From the NCBI GenBank assembly GCA_041487355.1, contig JBGPND010000035.1:1-33913 (forward strand): a stretch of DNA of 33,913 nucleotides, in the 5' to 3' direction. Position numbers and translations under genes: made by a program. This document shows positions 23,285 through 31,130 of this stretch, piece by piece. Position 1 is the stretch's first letter, and every line of letters starts with the position of its first letter. A model generated the notes under the pieces. The model made no database searches and was not told the DNA's origin. It was given only the letters and a program-made list of their open reading frames with translations. This stretch comes from JAMXLO01 sp041487355 (GTDB lineage: Bacteria; Pseudomonadota; Alphaproteobacteria; Acetobacterales; Acetobacteraceae).

Positions 23285-24718
23285 CTACCGCACCGTGGCG
23301 ACACGCAGCACGTTGGTGGTGCCGGAATGGCCGAACGGTATGCCCGCGGCCACCACGATCTCGTCGCCTTGCTGGGCAAAACCCTCGGTCTGCGCCACAC
23401 GCGTCGCCCGCGTGATCGCCTCCGCCATGGAATGCGCGTCGGCCGACACCACAGCGTGCACCCCCCACACGACGGCCATCCGCCGCGCGGTATCCAGATG
23501 CGGGGTCAGGCCGATGATCGGCGCCTCCGGCCGCTCGCGCGCCACGCGCAGTGCGGTGGCGCCGGAGGCGGTGAACGCCACCACCGCCTGAGCGCCGATG
23601 GTGTGGCACACCTGCCGTGCCGCCGCGGCGATGGCATCGGCGGTCGCATGCTCTGGCTCCGCCCGGCTCGCCTCGATCATCGCGCGCCAGCCTGGATCCT
23701 GCTCCACCCGTGCGACGATCCGGTCCATGATGTTCACCGCCTCATAGGGATACTGACCGGCGGCGGTCTCCGCCGACAGCATCACGGCATCCGCGCCGTC
23801 GAACACCGCCGTGGCGACATCAGACGCCTCGGCGCGCGTGGGGGCCGGGGCGTTGATCATGCTCTCCAGCATCTGTGTCGCCACCACCACGGGTTTACCC
23901 AACTGGCGGGCGATGCGCACGATGCGCTTCTGTGCCAGCGGCACCTCCTCGGGCGGCAACTCCACGCCGAGGTCCCCGCGCGCAACCATGACCGCGTCGG
24001 TGAGCTGCATGATGGCGTCGAGGTTCTCCAGCGCCTGCGGCTTCTCGAGTTTCACCATGACCCAGGCGCGGCCGCCGATCAGCTCCTTCGCCTCCGCCAC
24101 GTCTTCTGGCCGCTGCACGAAGGACAGGCCGATGTAGTTGGCGCCATGCTCCAGCGCGAACGCCATGTCGTCGCGGTCCTTTGCGGTCAACGCCGGGATC
24201 GGCAGCACGATATCCGGCACGTTGACGCCCTTGTGGTCCGACAGCGGTCCGCCCACCACCACCTCGGTCTCCAGCGCATCGCCACGTTTGCGTACAACGC
24301 GCAGCCGCAGCTTGCCGTCATCCAGCAGCAGCGTGCAGCCGATCGAGGCCGCTTCGATGATTTCCGGATGCGGCAGGTTGACGCGTGAGGCATTGCCCGG
24401 CGTCGGATTGAGGTCGAGCTGGAATTGCTGGCCGGTCTGCAGATGCACCCGCCCGCCGGAGAAGCGTCCCACACGCAATTTGGGTCCCTGCACGTCGGCG
24501 AGGATGCCGATCGGCCGTTCGAACCGTTCCTCGAGCTGGCGGATCATGGCGAAGCGAGCGGCGTGCTCGTCGTGCGTGCCATGGCTGAAATTGAGCCGGA
24601 ACACGTCGGCACCGGCTTGGAACAGTCGTGTGAGTATCTCGGGCGAGGAGCTGGCGGGGCCGAGGGTCGCGATGATCTTCGTGCGCCGGCGGCGACGCAG
24701 CTTCGGTCGTGTGGCCAT
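23285..24718 (-). CDS. pyk: Pyruvate kinase
   Basis: A 477-residue enzyme converting phosphoenolpyruvate and ADP to pyruvate and ATP. Seen in order: KIIATLGPASSSPEIL, VFRLNFSHGTHDEH, ADVQGPKLRVGRF, the active-site segment VMVKLEKPQALENLD, VMVARGDLGVELPPEEVPLAQK, and the nucleotide region SAETAAGQYPYEAV. The C-terminal domain is complete (VVAAGIPFGHSGTTNVLRVATVR). AAGGAA lies about 6 bases before the ATG at 24718, and the upstream glycerate kinase stops 10 bases earlier, so the two are one operon. This pairing is known for the ttuD-ttuE tartrate genes, where the kinase and pyruvate kinase form consecutive parts of a route to pyruvate. Confidence 0.97.
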   Translation of the reverse strand: MATRPKLRRRRRTKIIATLGPASSSPEILTRLFQAGADVFRLNFSHGTHDEHAARFAMIRQLEERFERPIGILADVQGPKLRVGRFSGGRVHLQTGQQFQLDLNPTPGNASRVNLPHPEIIEAASIGCTLLLDDGKLRLRVVRKRGDALETEVVVGGPLSDHKGVNVPDIVLPIPALTAKDRDDMAFALEHGANYIGLSFVQRPEDVAEAKELIGGRAWVMVKLEKPQALENLDAIMQLTDAVMVARGDLGVELPPEEVPLAQKRIVRIARQLGKPVVVATQMLESMINAPAPTRAEASDVATAVFDGADAVMLSAETAAGQYPYEAVNIMDRIVARVEQDPGWRAMIEASRAEPEHATADAIAAAARQVCHTIGAQAVVAFTASGATALRVARERPEAPIIGLTPHLDTARRMAVVWGVHAVVSADAHSMAEAITRATRVAQTEGFAQQGDEIVVAAGIPFGHSGTTNVLRVATVR

Positions 24719-24728
24719 CTTGTTTCCT

Positions 24729-26003
24729 TCAGGCGATCAGGATGGCACGAACATCATTCACGTTCGTCAGCGTCGGCCCCGTGCGGATCGCATCGCCGAT
24801 CGCGTCGAACAGGCTGTGGCTGTCATGTCCGGCGAGCATCGCGCGCGGGTCGAGCCCCTTGGTGCGTGCACGAGCCAGCGTGCCCGGTGCCACGATGGCG
24901 CCGGCGATGTCATCCATGCCGTCCAGGCCGTCGGTGTCTCCGGCGATCGCCCAGATGTGCGCGGCGCCGCCGAGTGCCACGGCGAGGCCCAGCAGGAATT
25001 CTGTATTGCGGCCGCCATGCCCTGCGGGTCCCTTGCCAAGCGTGACTGTGGTCTCGCCGCCGGACAGCACCACGGAAGGCGACGGCAGCGGCTGGCCATG
25101 AGCGCGGATGCTGCGTGCGATGCCGGCCATCACGATGCCCATCTCGCGCGACTCGCCTTCCAGCGCATCGCCCAGGACGAGCGGCGCCAGGCCGAGGCCG
25201 CGTGCCGTCTCGGCCATCCGGTTCAGCGCCATCATCGGCGTGGCGATCAGACGAAATTCAGCGTTGGGCAGTTCGCCTGGATTTGGCGTCTCGTCTGCCG
25301 TCTGAGCAAGACGTGCCGCGACCGCCGCGGAGGGCTCGATCCCGTAGCGTGCGATGATCGCGCGTGCATCGGCGAAGGTGGTGGGGTCCGGCACCGTGGG
25401 GCCTGAGGCGATCACCGCCGGATCGTCACCCGGCACGTCGCTGATCGCCAGCGTCACGACCCGCGCGGGGCGGGCGGCGGCTGCCAGCCTGCCGCCCTTG
25501 ATCGCCGAGAGGTGTTTGCGCACGCAGTTCATCTCGGAAATCGTCGCGCCCGAGGCGAGCAACGCCCGGTTGATGGCCTGCTTGTCGGCCAGCGTCAGCC
25601 CCGCGGCGGGCGCGGCGCACAAAGCCGAACCGCCACCCGAGATGAGCGCCAGCACGAGATCATCCGGGCTGAGGCCTCGCACGCGTTGCAGCAGCCGGTG
25701 CGCGCCGCGTTCGCTGTTGGCGTCGGGCACCGGGTGCGCGGCCTCGATCACCTCGATCCGCCTGGTCGGCACGCTGTGGCCATAGCGGGTGACGACAGTG
25801 CCCTCCAGCGCGACATCGGGCCAAGCGTCCTCCAGGGCGGCGGCCATCGCCGCCGCCGACTTGCCGCAACCGACGACGACGCAGCGTCCCGCTGGCTTGG
25901 GCGGCAGATGCGCCGCCAGGACCTTGCGCGGATCGGCCGCCGCCACTGCCGCGTCGAACAGCGTCCTGAGCGCCGAACGAGCGCGTGCATCGTCCCAGAC
26001 CAT
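24729..26003 (-). CDS. Glycerate kinase, TtuD/GckA type (DUF4147-MOFRL)
   Basis: A 424-residue kinase of the class found in serine-cycle and tartrate pathways, phosphorylating D-glycerate, in this class usually to 2-phosphoglycerate. The N-terminal DUF4147 domain has GRCVVVGCGKSAAAMAAALED, EAAHPVPDANSERGAHRLL and LVLALISGGGSALCAAPAAGLTLADKQAIN; the C-terminal MOFRL domain has VVLSGGETTVTLGKGPAGHGGRNTEFLLGLA and IAGDTDGLDGMDDIAGAIV. The ATG at 26003 is preceded by AGGGAAAG and GAGG; a longer frame adds 21 basic residues. With pyruvate kinase 10 bases downstream, only enolase is needed to connect the two steps. Likely role: growth on glycerate, glyoxylate or tartrate. Confidence 0.9.
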   Translation of the reverse strand: MVWDDARARSALRTLFDAAVAAADPRKVLAAHLPPKPAGRCVVVGCGKSAAAMAAALEDAWPDVALEGTVVTRYGHSVPTRRIEVIEAAHPVPDANSERGAHRLLQRVRGLSPDDLVLALISGGGSALCAAPAAGLTLADKQAINRALLASGATISEMNCVRKHLSAIKGGRLAAAARPARVVTLAISDVPGDDPAVIASGPTVPDPTTFADARAIIARYGIEPSAAVAARLAQTADETPNPGELPNAEFRLIATPMMALNRMAETARGLGLAPLVLGDALEGESREMGIVMAGIARSIRAHGQPLPSPSVVLSGGETTVTLGKGPAGHGGRNTEFLLGLAVALGGAAHIWAIAGDTDGLDGMDDIAGAIVAPGTLARARTKGLDPRAMLAGHDSHSLFDAIGDAIRTGPTLTNVNDVRAILIA

Positions 26004-26134
26004 CGGCCTCGCTTTCCCTCTGTCCGCTCGCGCCTGAGTATGGCGAACCGGCTCCGGACGCGCCATCTTGGGGGACGCAGAGCAGCTCCGCCCCGCGGGT
26101 CAACAGCCCGAGGGCAGATCAAAGGAGGTTTGTC

Positions 26135-26446
26135 ATGGCCGCACCAGAGATCGACGAAACGACCCGCACCGCGCTGGAGGCCGCAGCGTTCCGCCGCCTC
26201 GTGCAGCATCTGCGGGAGCGGACCGACGTGCAGAACATCGATATGATGAATCTAGCCGGGTTCTGCCGGAATTGCCTGAGCCGCTGGTATCGCGAGGGGG
26301 CGGAAGCCAAGGGTATCGGCCTGGCCGATCCGGATGCGCGTGAGATCGTCTATGGCATGCCGTACAAGGAGTGGCAGGCGAAGTATCAGAAGGACGCGAG
26401 CCCGGAGCAGAAGGCCGCGTTCACCAAGGCCAATCCGGGTCATTGA
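26135..26446 (+). CDS. DUF1244 domain protein
   Basis: A 103-residue cytoplasmic protein of a conserved family of unknown function, common in alpha- and gammaproteobacteria. AAFRRLVQHLRERTDVQNIDMMNLAGFCRNCLSRWYREGAEAKGI is the family core, with the pair of cysteines in FCRNCLSRWY, followed by GMPYKEWQAKYQKDASPEQKAAF. A strong ribosome site, AAAGGAGG, sits 9 bases before the ATG at 26135. It diverges from the glycerate kinase operon and is followed by the GapR-type gene on the same strand. The two-cysteine motif could bind a metal or be redox active, which is inference. Confidence 0.88.
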   Translation: MAAPEIDETTRTALEAAAFRRLVQHLRERTDVQNIDMMNLAGFCRNCLSRWYREGAEAKGIGLADPDAREIVYGMPYKEWQAKYQKDASPEQKAAFTKANPGH

Positions 26447-26500
26447 CCGCGCCGGGGGCGACCGCTATCCCCGCCGGCCTTGCCGGATCGGAGGGGAACG

Positions 26501-26770
26501 ATGGCGTTGCGCGCGGTGGAGAAGCCTGACACCAAGGCCGGCGGCATCGCCGCCGACCGATTGCGCAGCTTGGTCGAGCGCATCGAACGCTTGGAAGAAG
26601 AACGCAAGGCGCTCGGCAGCGACATCCGCGACATCTATGCGGAGGCGAAGTCGGCCGGTTTCGACGTGAAGGTGCTGCGCCAACTCATTCGTCTGCGCAA
26701 GCAGGAGCCGGCCGATGTGGAGGAGCAGGAGACGCTGCTCGATGTGTACCGGCGCGCGCTTGGGATGTAA
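26501..26770 (+). CDS. GapR-family (DUF2312) DNA-binding protein
   Basis: An 89-residue protein matching the GapR family, which in Caulobacter clamps over-twisted DNA ahead of replication and transcription. DRLRSLVERIERLEEERKALGSDIRDIYAEAKSAGFDVKVLRQLIRLRKQEPADVEEQETLLDVYRRALGM is the whole conserved core: a coiled-coil helix, then the basic helix KVLRQLIRLRKQ, then a dimer or tetramer helix. GGAGGGG lies 6 bases before the ATG at 26501. It is 54 bases after the DUF1244 gene and may share its transcript. GapR is essential or important in several alphaproteobacteria. Confidence 0.9.
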   Translation: MALRAVEKPDTKAGGIAADRLRSLVERIERLEEERKALGSDIRDIYAEAKSAGFDVKVLRQLIRLRKQEPADVEEQETLLDVYRRALGM

Positions 26771-26789
26771 GTGGTGTTGAAGCGGAACG

Positions 26790-26983
26790 GCGCGTCTGCT
26801 ATGTAACCCGGGCACCCGGCGAGCTCGCCAAAAGACGGACCCGCCGGGGCCGGTTGGATAGGCTAACGGCGGATGAAGAAGATCAGCTTCATCCGCCACC
26901 TACCCCACCGGACGCGCAGCGCAATGCAAAGCATTGTACCCGTCTCCAGTGGCGGCTCTATGCCGCACAAGTGGCATAGGGCC
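26790..26983 (+). ncRNA. Candidate structured RNA in a convergent spacer (strand and identity uncertain)
   Basis: Between the gapR-like stop and the acyl-CoA synthetase stop lie about 230 bases without a gene but with layered inverted repeats. Closing stem GCGCGTC (26790-26796) with GACGCGC (26911-26917); CCCGGCG with CGCCGGG inside; CCGGT and TAGG pairing with ACCGG and CCTA; an 11-bp apical hairpin GGCGGATGAAG/CTTCATCCGCC (26868-26897); then CAATGC/GCATTG, and an 11-bp hairpin GGCTCTATGCC/GGCATAGGGCC (26954-26983). This could be a small RNA, a bidirectional terminator, or a large extragenic repeat. I do not recognise it as 6S, SRP, tmRNA or RNase P RNA. Confidence 0.35.
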
Positions 26984-26987
26984 GTTT
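26954..26987 (+). terminator. Possible terminator hairpin after the gapR-like gene
   Basis: An 11-bp stem with one G-U pair and an 8-base loop (26965-26972), followed by only a short T run (GTTTGG). It is a strong hairpin but the T tract is weak, so intrinsic termination is uncertain. Confidence 0.4.
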
Positions 26988-27000
26988 GGTGAAGGCCGAG

Positions 27001-28743
27001 TTAGCCGTGCAACTTCGCCAGCACCTCGGCGTTCGCGCGGATCACCAGCATCCGTCGGATCTTGTGCGTCGGCGTCAGCAGACCGTTCTCCACCGTGAAC
27101 GGCTCCACCACCGCATGCTTTCGTATTCGCTCGGTCACCGACAGCCGCATATTCACCCGGCTGACGGCCAACGCCGCGGCCACGTCGTCATAACCATCCG
27201 CCGGAACCACCAAAGCGGTCAGTGACGAACGGCCGTCACCCGCCACCACCGCCTGGGAAATCTCCGGCTCGGCCATCAGCATGCCTTCGACCTTGGCCGG
27301 CGACACGTTCTCGCCGCCCGACAGCACGATCATGTCCTTCTTGCGATCGGTGATGCGAAGATAGCCGTCGTCATCCAGTGCGCCGATGTCGCCGGTGTGC
27401 AGCCAGCCATCCTGGATGGCCGCCGCCGTCGCCTCGGGCAGGCCCCAGTAGCCATCCATCACGAGATCACCGCGCACCAGGATTTCGTCATCCTCGGCGA
27501 GGCGCAGGTCCACGCCCTGCAGCACGCGGCCAACCGTGTCGATGCGGATCGCATCCGGCGGGTTCGCGCTGATCACCGGGCCGGCTTCGGTCTGGCCGTA
27601 GCCCTGCATAATCATCAGCCCCAGCGCCAGGAAGAACCGGCCGACCTCGGGCTCCAGCCGCGCGCCGCCCGACATCGCCGCCTTCAGGCGCCCGCCGAAG
27701 CGGGCCCGCACCTTGGCGCGCACCAGCCGGTCGAGCAGCGGATCGAGCAGACGTTCGGTGAGGGGCAGACTTCGCCGTTCGACCCGCCTCAGGCCGATAT
27801 CCAGGGCACGACGAAACAACGCCTGCTGCCAGCCCGGTTGGCGGGCCACCTGCACCAGGACGCGGCTGCGGATCACCTCCAGCACGCGCGGCACCGCGGT
27901 GAGGATCGTTGGCCGCACCGTCAGCATATCGGCCGCCAGATGCTCTACGCCGCGGGCATAGACTATCTCGGTGCCGACGCTGGGCAGGAAGAACATGCCG
28001 ACCGTGTGCTCGTAGCTGTGCGAGGTCGGCAGATAGGACAGATACACCTCGTCCCGCAGCCTGAGCGGCCGCAGCAGCTCGAATGCACCGCGGCAGTTCG
28101 ACAGGATCGAGCGGTGCGGCAGCATCACCCCCTTGGGCGCTCCGCCGGTGCCGGAGGTGTAGATCAGGCAGGCCAGCGCGGTCCCGGGGATGGACGCCGC
28201 TTCCAGGGCGATATCGTCGGCCGGCATCCCGTCGGCCACCAGGTCGGCCCAGTGCATCAGCCGAGGCGAGCCGCCGCTGCCCCCCGGGTCCACCGCCCGG
28301 GGGCATGCCCCCGGCGGGCCATCCAGCACCACCAGCAGATCGAGCCCGCCCGCAAGCCTGCCGGCCTCGCGCAGCGCGCCCGCGAGGGCTGGGGAGGCGA
28401 CGATGGCTGCCCGTGCGCCGGAATCTCGCAGGATATGGGCGTGGTCCGCCACGGTGTTCGTCGTGTAGGTCGGCACCGGAACGGCGCGCAGCGCCATCAG
28501 CGCCGTCTCGGCGATCGGGTATTCCGGCCGGTTCTCCGAGACGATCACTACGCGGTCGCCGGCCGCCACACCCGCCGCACGCAGATGCCTGGCACAGGAT
28601 GCCGCCATCCGGCCGAACTCGCCCCAGGCGATGGACTGCCACGCGCCGTCACGGAACGAGCGCAGCAGGGGCTTGTCCGGCCAGGTGCGGGCGAGCGCGA
28701 ACATCATTGCCGGCAGATTTGGCCAGGTCGGATAGATCTCCAC
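27001..28743 (-). CDS. Long-chain fatty acid-CoA ligase-like AMP-forming synthetase
   Basis: A 580-residue adenylate-forming enzyme, probably activating a fatty or aromatic acid to its CoA thioester. Motifs: LIYTSGTGGAPKGVMLPH (phosphate loop), YLPTSHSYEHTVGMFF, MQGYGQTEAGPVIS, DGWLHTGDIGALDDDGYLRITDRKKDMIVLSGGENV, and the C-terminal lysine in NGLLTPTHKIRR. The branch resembles FAA1/FadD15-type long-chain synthetases. The start is GTG at 28743 with GGGAGG 4 bases upstream (MEIYPTWPNLPAMM). About residue 145-160 there is a Gly/Pro-rich loop encoded by a GC palindrome. It diverges from pepF, with a gap of about 100 bases that should hold both promoters. Confidence 0.92.
   Translation of the reverse strand: MEIYPTWPNLPAMMFALARTWPDKPLLRSFRDGAWQSIAWGEFGRMAASCARHLRAAGVAAGDRVVIVSENRPEYPIAETALMALRAVPVPTYTTNTVADHAHILRDSGARAAIVASPALAGALREAGRLAGGLDLLVVLDGPPGACPRAVDPGGSGGSPRLMHWADLVADGMPADDIALEAASIPGTALACLIYTSGTGGAPKGVMLPHRSILSNCRGAFELLRPLRLRDEVYLSYLPTSHSYEHTVGMFFLPSVGTEIVYARGVEHLAADMLTVRPTILTAVPRVLEVIRSRVLVQVARQPGWQQALFRRALDIGLRRVERRSLPLTERLLDPLLDRLVRAKVRARFGGRLKAAMSGGARLEPEVGRFFLALGLMIMQGYGQTEAGPVISANPPDAIRIDTVGRVLQGVDLRLAEDDEILVRGDLVMDGYWGLPEATAAAIQDGWLHTGDIGALDDDGYLRITDRKKDMIVLSGGENVSPAKVEGMLMAEPEISQAVVAGDGRSSLTALVVPADGYDDVAAALAVSRVNMRLSVTERIRKHAVVEPFTVENGLLTPTHKIRRMLVIRANAEVLAKLHG
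28297..28314. repeat. 18-bp perfect palindrome inside the acyl-CoA synthetase gene
   Basis: CCGGGGGCATGCCCCCGG is self-complementary and is flanked by another CCCGGG box at 28283-28288. It encodes part of a GACPRAVDPGGSGGSP loop that looks inserted between conserved segments of the enzyme (see findings). Confidence 0.7.
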
Positions 28744-28845
28744 GTCACCTCCCGCTGCCCGGGGCGTCCTGCACCGGACGCAACCCTTTGACCTCCGCCC
28801 CTACTACCTTACATGGATGAACACCGCAGCCTCGCGAGGATGCCA

Positions 28846-30669
28846 ATGATGCGCCATACCGCCCCGGCCGACGCCGCATCCAGCCAGCAGGCTGTGGACG
28901 GATTGCCGACCTGGGACCTGACCGATCTCTACCCGGCTCCCGACAGCCCCGCGGTCGAAGCGGATTTTGCCAAGGCCGAACAGGCGGCCCGCGCGTTCGC
29001 CGCCGAGCATCAGGGCAAGCTGGCAGCCGTGTCAGGTGACGTGCTCGCCGCCGCGATCGACGAATACGAGCGCATCGAGGAGGTGCTGGGTCGGCTGATG
29101 TCCTATGCCCAGTTGCTGTTCGCGGGCGATTCCACCAACGCGGAAATTGGCCGCTTCTACCAGACCGCGAGCGAGCGGGTGACCACGATCAGCAGCAATC
29201 TGCTGTTCTTCACCCTGGAGCTTAACCGGCTGGACGAGGCGGCGCTGGAGCAGAAGCTTGGTCCCCAGGCTGGACCCGGGGATCCGGTGTTGGCGAGGTG
29301 GCGGCCCTGGCTGCGCGATCTGCGCGTGTTCCGGCCACATCAGCTCTCCGACGAACTGGAGAAGCTGCTGCACGAGAAGGAGGTCACCGGCCGCAGCGCG
29401 TGGAGCCGGCTGTTCGACGAAACGGTGGCCGCGATGCGGGTTCCGCTCGGCGGCGAGGAGCTCACCGTCAGCGCCGCGCTGAACAAGCTGTCCGATCGCG
29501 ACCGGTCGGTGCGCGAGGCCGCCGGCCGTGCGATCGGCGAGGCATTCGGCCGCAATGTCCGCCTGTTCTCGCTGGTCACCAACACGCTGGCGAAGGACAA
29601 GGAGATCATCGACACGTGGCGGCACTATCCGCGCCCCGGCAGCTACCGCAACCGCGCCAACATGGTGGAAGACGAGGTCGTCGATGCGCTGGTGTCGGCG
29701 GTGCGGGCGGATTTCCCGCGGCTTGCGCATCGCTACTACCTGATGAAGGCGAAGTGGCTCGGCCTGCCGAGGCTGCAGCACTGGGACCGCAACGCGCCGC
29801 TGCCGGATGACGATGATCGTTCGATCGCCTGGAACGAGGCGCGCGAGCGGGTGCTGACGGCGTATGGCGCGTTCAGTCCGGAACTTGCGGCGGTCGGCAG
29901 GCGCTTCTTCGACGGGCCCTGGATCGACGCAACGTTGAAGCCCGGCAAGGCGGGTGGCGCGTTCGCGCACCCCACTGTACCGTCCGCGCATCCCTACCTG
30001 CTGCTGAACTACCACGGCCGCACGCGTGACGTGATGACCCTGGCGCATGAGCTCGGCCATGGCGTGCACCAGGTCCTGGCGGCCGAGCAGGGCTATCTGA
30101 TGGCGGGCACGCCGCTGACGCTGGCCGAGACCGCCAGCGTGTTCGGCGAGATGCTGACGTTCCGTGCCTTGCTGGACGCCGCCGATCCCAAGCGCCGGCG
30201 CATCATGCTGGCGGCGAAGGTCGAGGACATGCTGAACACGGTGGTTCGGCAGATCGCGTTCTATCATTTCGAGACGCTGCTGCACGACGAGCGCCGCTCG
30301 GGCGAGCTGGTGCCCGATCGTATCGGCGAGCTGTGGCTGCAGGTGCAGAAGGAGAGCCTCGGGCCCGCGTTCGAGTTCACCCCGGAGTACGGTGTGTTCT
30401 GGGCCTATGTGCCGCACTTCATCCACACGCCGTTCTATGTCTACGCGTATGCATTCGGCGACTGTCTGGTGAATGCGCTGTATTCGGTGTTCCAGTCGGG
30501 TCATCCCGGCTTCCAGGCGAAGTATCTGGACATGCTGCGGGCCGGCGGCACGAAGCGTCACAAGGAACTGCTGGCGCCGTTCGGTCTGGATGCGTCCGAT
30601 CCGGCGTTCTGGAAGAGGGGACTGGATGTCATCGCCGGATTCATCGACGAGCTCGAGGCCGCGGGGTGA
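28846..30669 (+). CDS. pepF: Oligoendopeptidase F (M3 family)
   Basis: A metallopeptidase of about 607 residues degrading short peptides in the cytoplasm. WDLTDLYPAPDSPAVEADF is the usual N-terminus; the zinc site HELGHGVHQVL is at about 401-408, with the third ligand glutamate in TPLTLAETASVFGEML; FVYAYAFGDCLVNALYSVF near the C-terminus is also characteristic. The first codon is uncertain: ATGs at 28813, 28840, 28846 and 28849 are all in frame; GCGAGGA (28834-28840) best serves 28846 or 28849. Its stop (TGA 30667-30669) overlaps the ATG of the DUF559 frame. Downstream is an inverted-repeat-flanked nuclease-like gene. Confidence 0.95.
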   Translation: MMRHTAPADAASSQQAVDGLPTWDLTDLYPAPDSPAVEADFAKAEQAARAFAAEHQGKLAAVSGDVLAAAIDEYERIEEVLGRLMSYAQLLFAGDSTNAEIGRFYQTASERVTTISSNLLFFTLELNRLDEAALEQKLGPQAGPGDPVLARWRPWLRDLRVFRPHQLSDELEKLLHEKEVTGRSAWSRLFDETVAAMRVPLGGEELTVSAALNKLSDRDRSVREAAGRAIGEAFGRNVRLFSLVTNTLAKDKEIIDTWRHYPRPGSYRNRANMVEDEVVDALVSAVRADFPRLAHRYYLMKAKWLGLPRLQHWDRNAPLPDDDDRSIAWNEARERVLTAYGAFSPELAAVGRRFFDGPWIDATLKPGKAGGAFAHPTVPSAHPYLLLNYHGRTRDVMTLAHELGHGVHQVLAAEQGYLMAGTPLTLAETASVFGEMLTFRALLDAADPKRRRIMLAAKVEDMLNTVVRQIAFYHFETLLHDERRSGELVPDRIGELWLQVQKESLGPAFEFTPEYGVFWAYVPHFIHTPFYVYAYAFGDCLVNALYSVFQSGHPGFQAKYLDMLRAGGTKRHKELLAPFGLDASDPAFWKRGLDVIAGFIDELEAAG

Positions 30670-31121
30670 TGACAGAAAGTCCTTTCCCTCCCCTTGCGGG
30701 CTTGGGCCGCGAAGCGGACCAAGGCCGGGGGGAGGGGGCGGGGCGGTCGCTTCTCAACCACGCCCGAAGCATGCGTCGCGCAGCGACCCCTGCTGAACGC
30801 AGACTCTGGCAAGCTCTTCGCAAGTACCAGCTTGGCGGGTTGAAGGTCCGCCGGCAGGTACCCCTTGGTCCGTTCATCGCCGATTTCTATTGTCAGGCCG
30901 CGCGCTTAGTTGTTGAAGTCGATGGTATCTCGCATATTGACTCGCCATCCGACGCAACGCGTGATGCATGGATGAATGAACACGGTATTTGCGTCTTCCG
31001 TATTTCTAATCTTGATATGCTGAGCAACATGGAAGGTGTCTTGATCGCTATCCAGCAGGCTGCACACGCGACCCCTCCCCCCAACCCCCCTCCCGCAAGG
31101 GGAGCGGGAGTCTTGATTTGA
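30669..31121 (+). CDS. DUF559 (Vsr-like fold) endonuclease domain protein between inverted repeats
   Basis: A product of up to 150 residues. The conserved part runs from NHARSMRRAATPAERRLWQALRKYQLGGLKVRRQVPLGPFIADFYC through LVVEVDGISH to WMNEHGICVFRISNLDML, the DUF559 pattern related to very-short-patch-repair endonucleases and PD-(D/E)XK nucleases (candidate metal residues: Asp in IADFYC and Glu/Asp in VVEVDG). About 25 N-terminal residues (PFPPLAGLGREADQGRGEGAG) and the last 20 (ATPPPNPPPARGAG) are translations of flanking GC-rich repeats, so the start could be the later ATG at 30771. The substrate and function of DUF559 are unknown. The ATG at 30669 overlaps the pepF stop. Confidence 0.72.
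   Translation: MTESPFPPLAGLGREADQGRGEGAGRSLLNHARSMRRAATPAERRLWQALRKYQLGGLKVRRQVPLGPFIADFYCQAARLVVEVDGISHIDSPSDATRDAWMNEHGICVFRISNLDMLSNMEGVLIAIQQAAHATPPPNPPPARGAGVLI
30686..30738 (+). repeat. GC-rich repeat, left copy beside DUF559
   Basis: It shares CTCCCCTTGCGGG and GGGGGGAGGGG with the copies at 31071 and 33732 but in opposite orientation, with a different middle segment (a CTTGGGCC...GGACCAAG stem). It lies at the 5' edge of the DUF559 gene. Confidence 0.65.
31071..31110 (-). repeat. GC-rich repeat, right copy beside DUF559
   Basis: It starts ACCCCTCCCCCCAACCC and ends CCGCAAGGGGAGCGGGAG. It is inverted relative to the copy at 30686 and nearly identical to the one at 33732. It overlaps the last codons of DUF559. 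Confidence 0.75.
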
Positions 31122-31130
31122 TTTTGCAAC

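Noticed and set aside
26930..27000. GCCACTG on the minus strand, as in cobalamin riboswitches
   Set aside because: The other B12-box elements and a downstream cobalamin gene are missing; the strand also reads away from any gene start.
30680..31120. CRISPR-like repetition around the GC-rich boxes
   Set aside because: Only two copies flank one gene, in inverted orientation, with no regular spacers.
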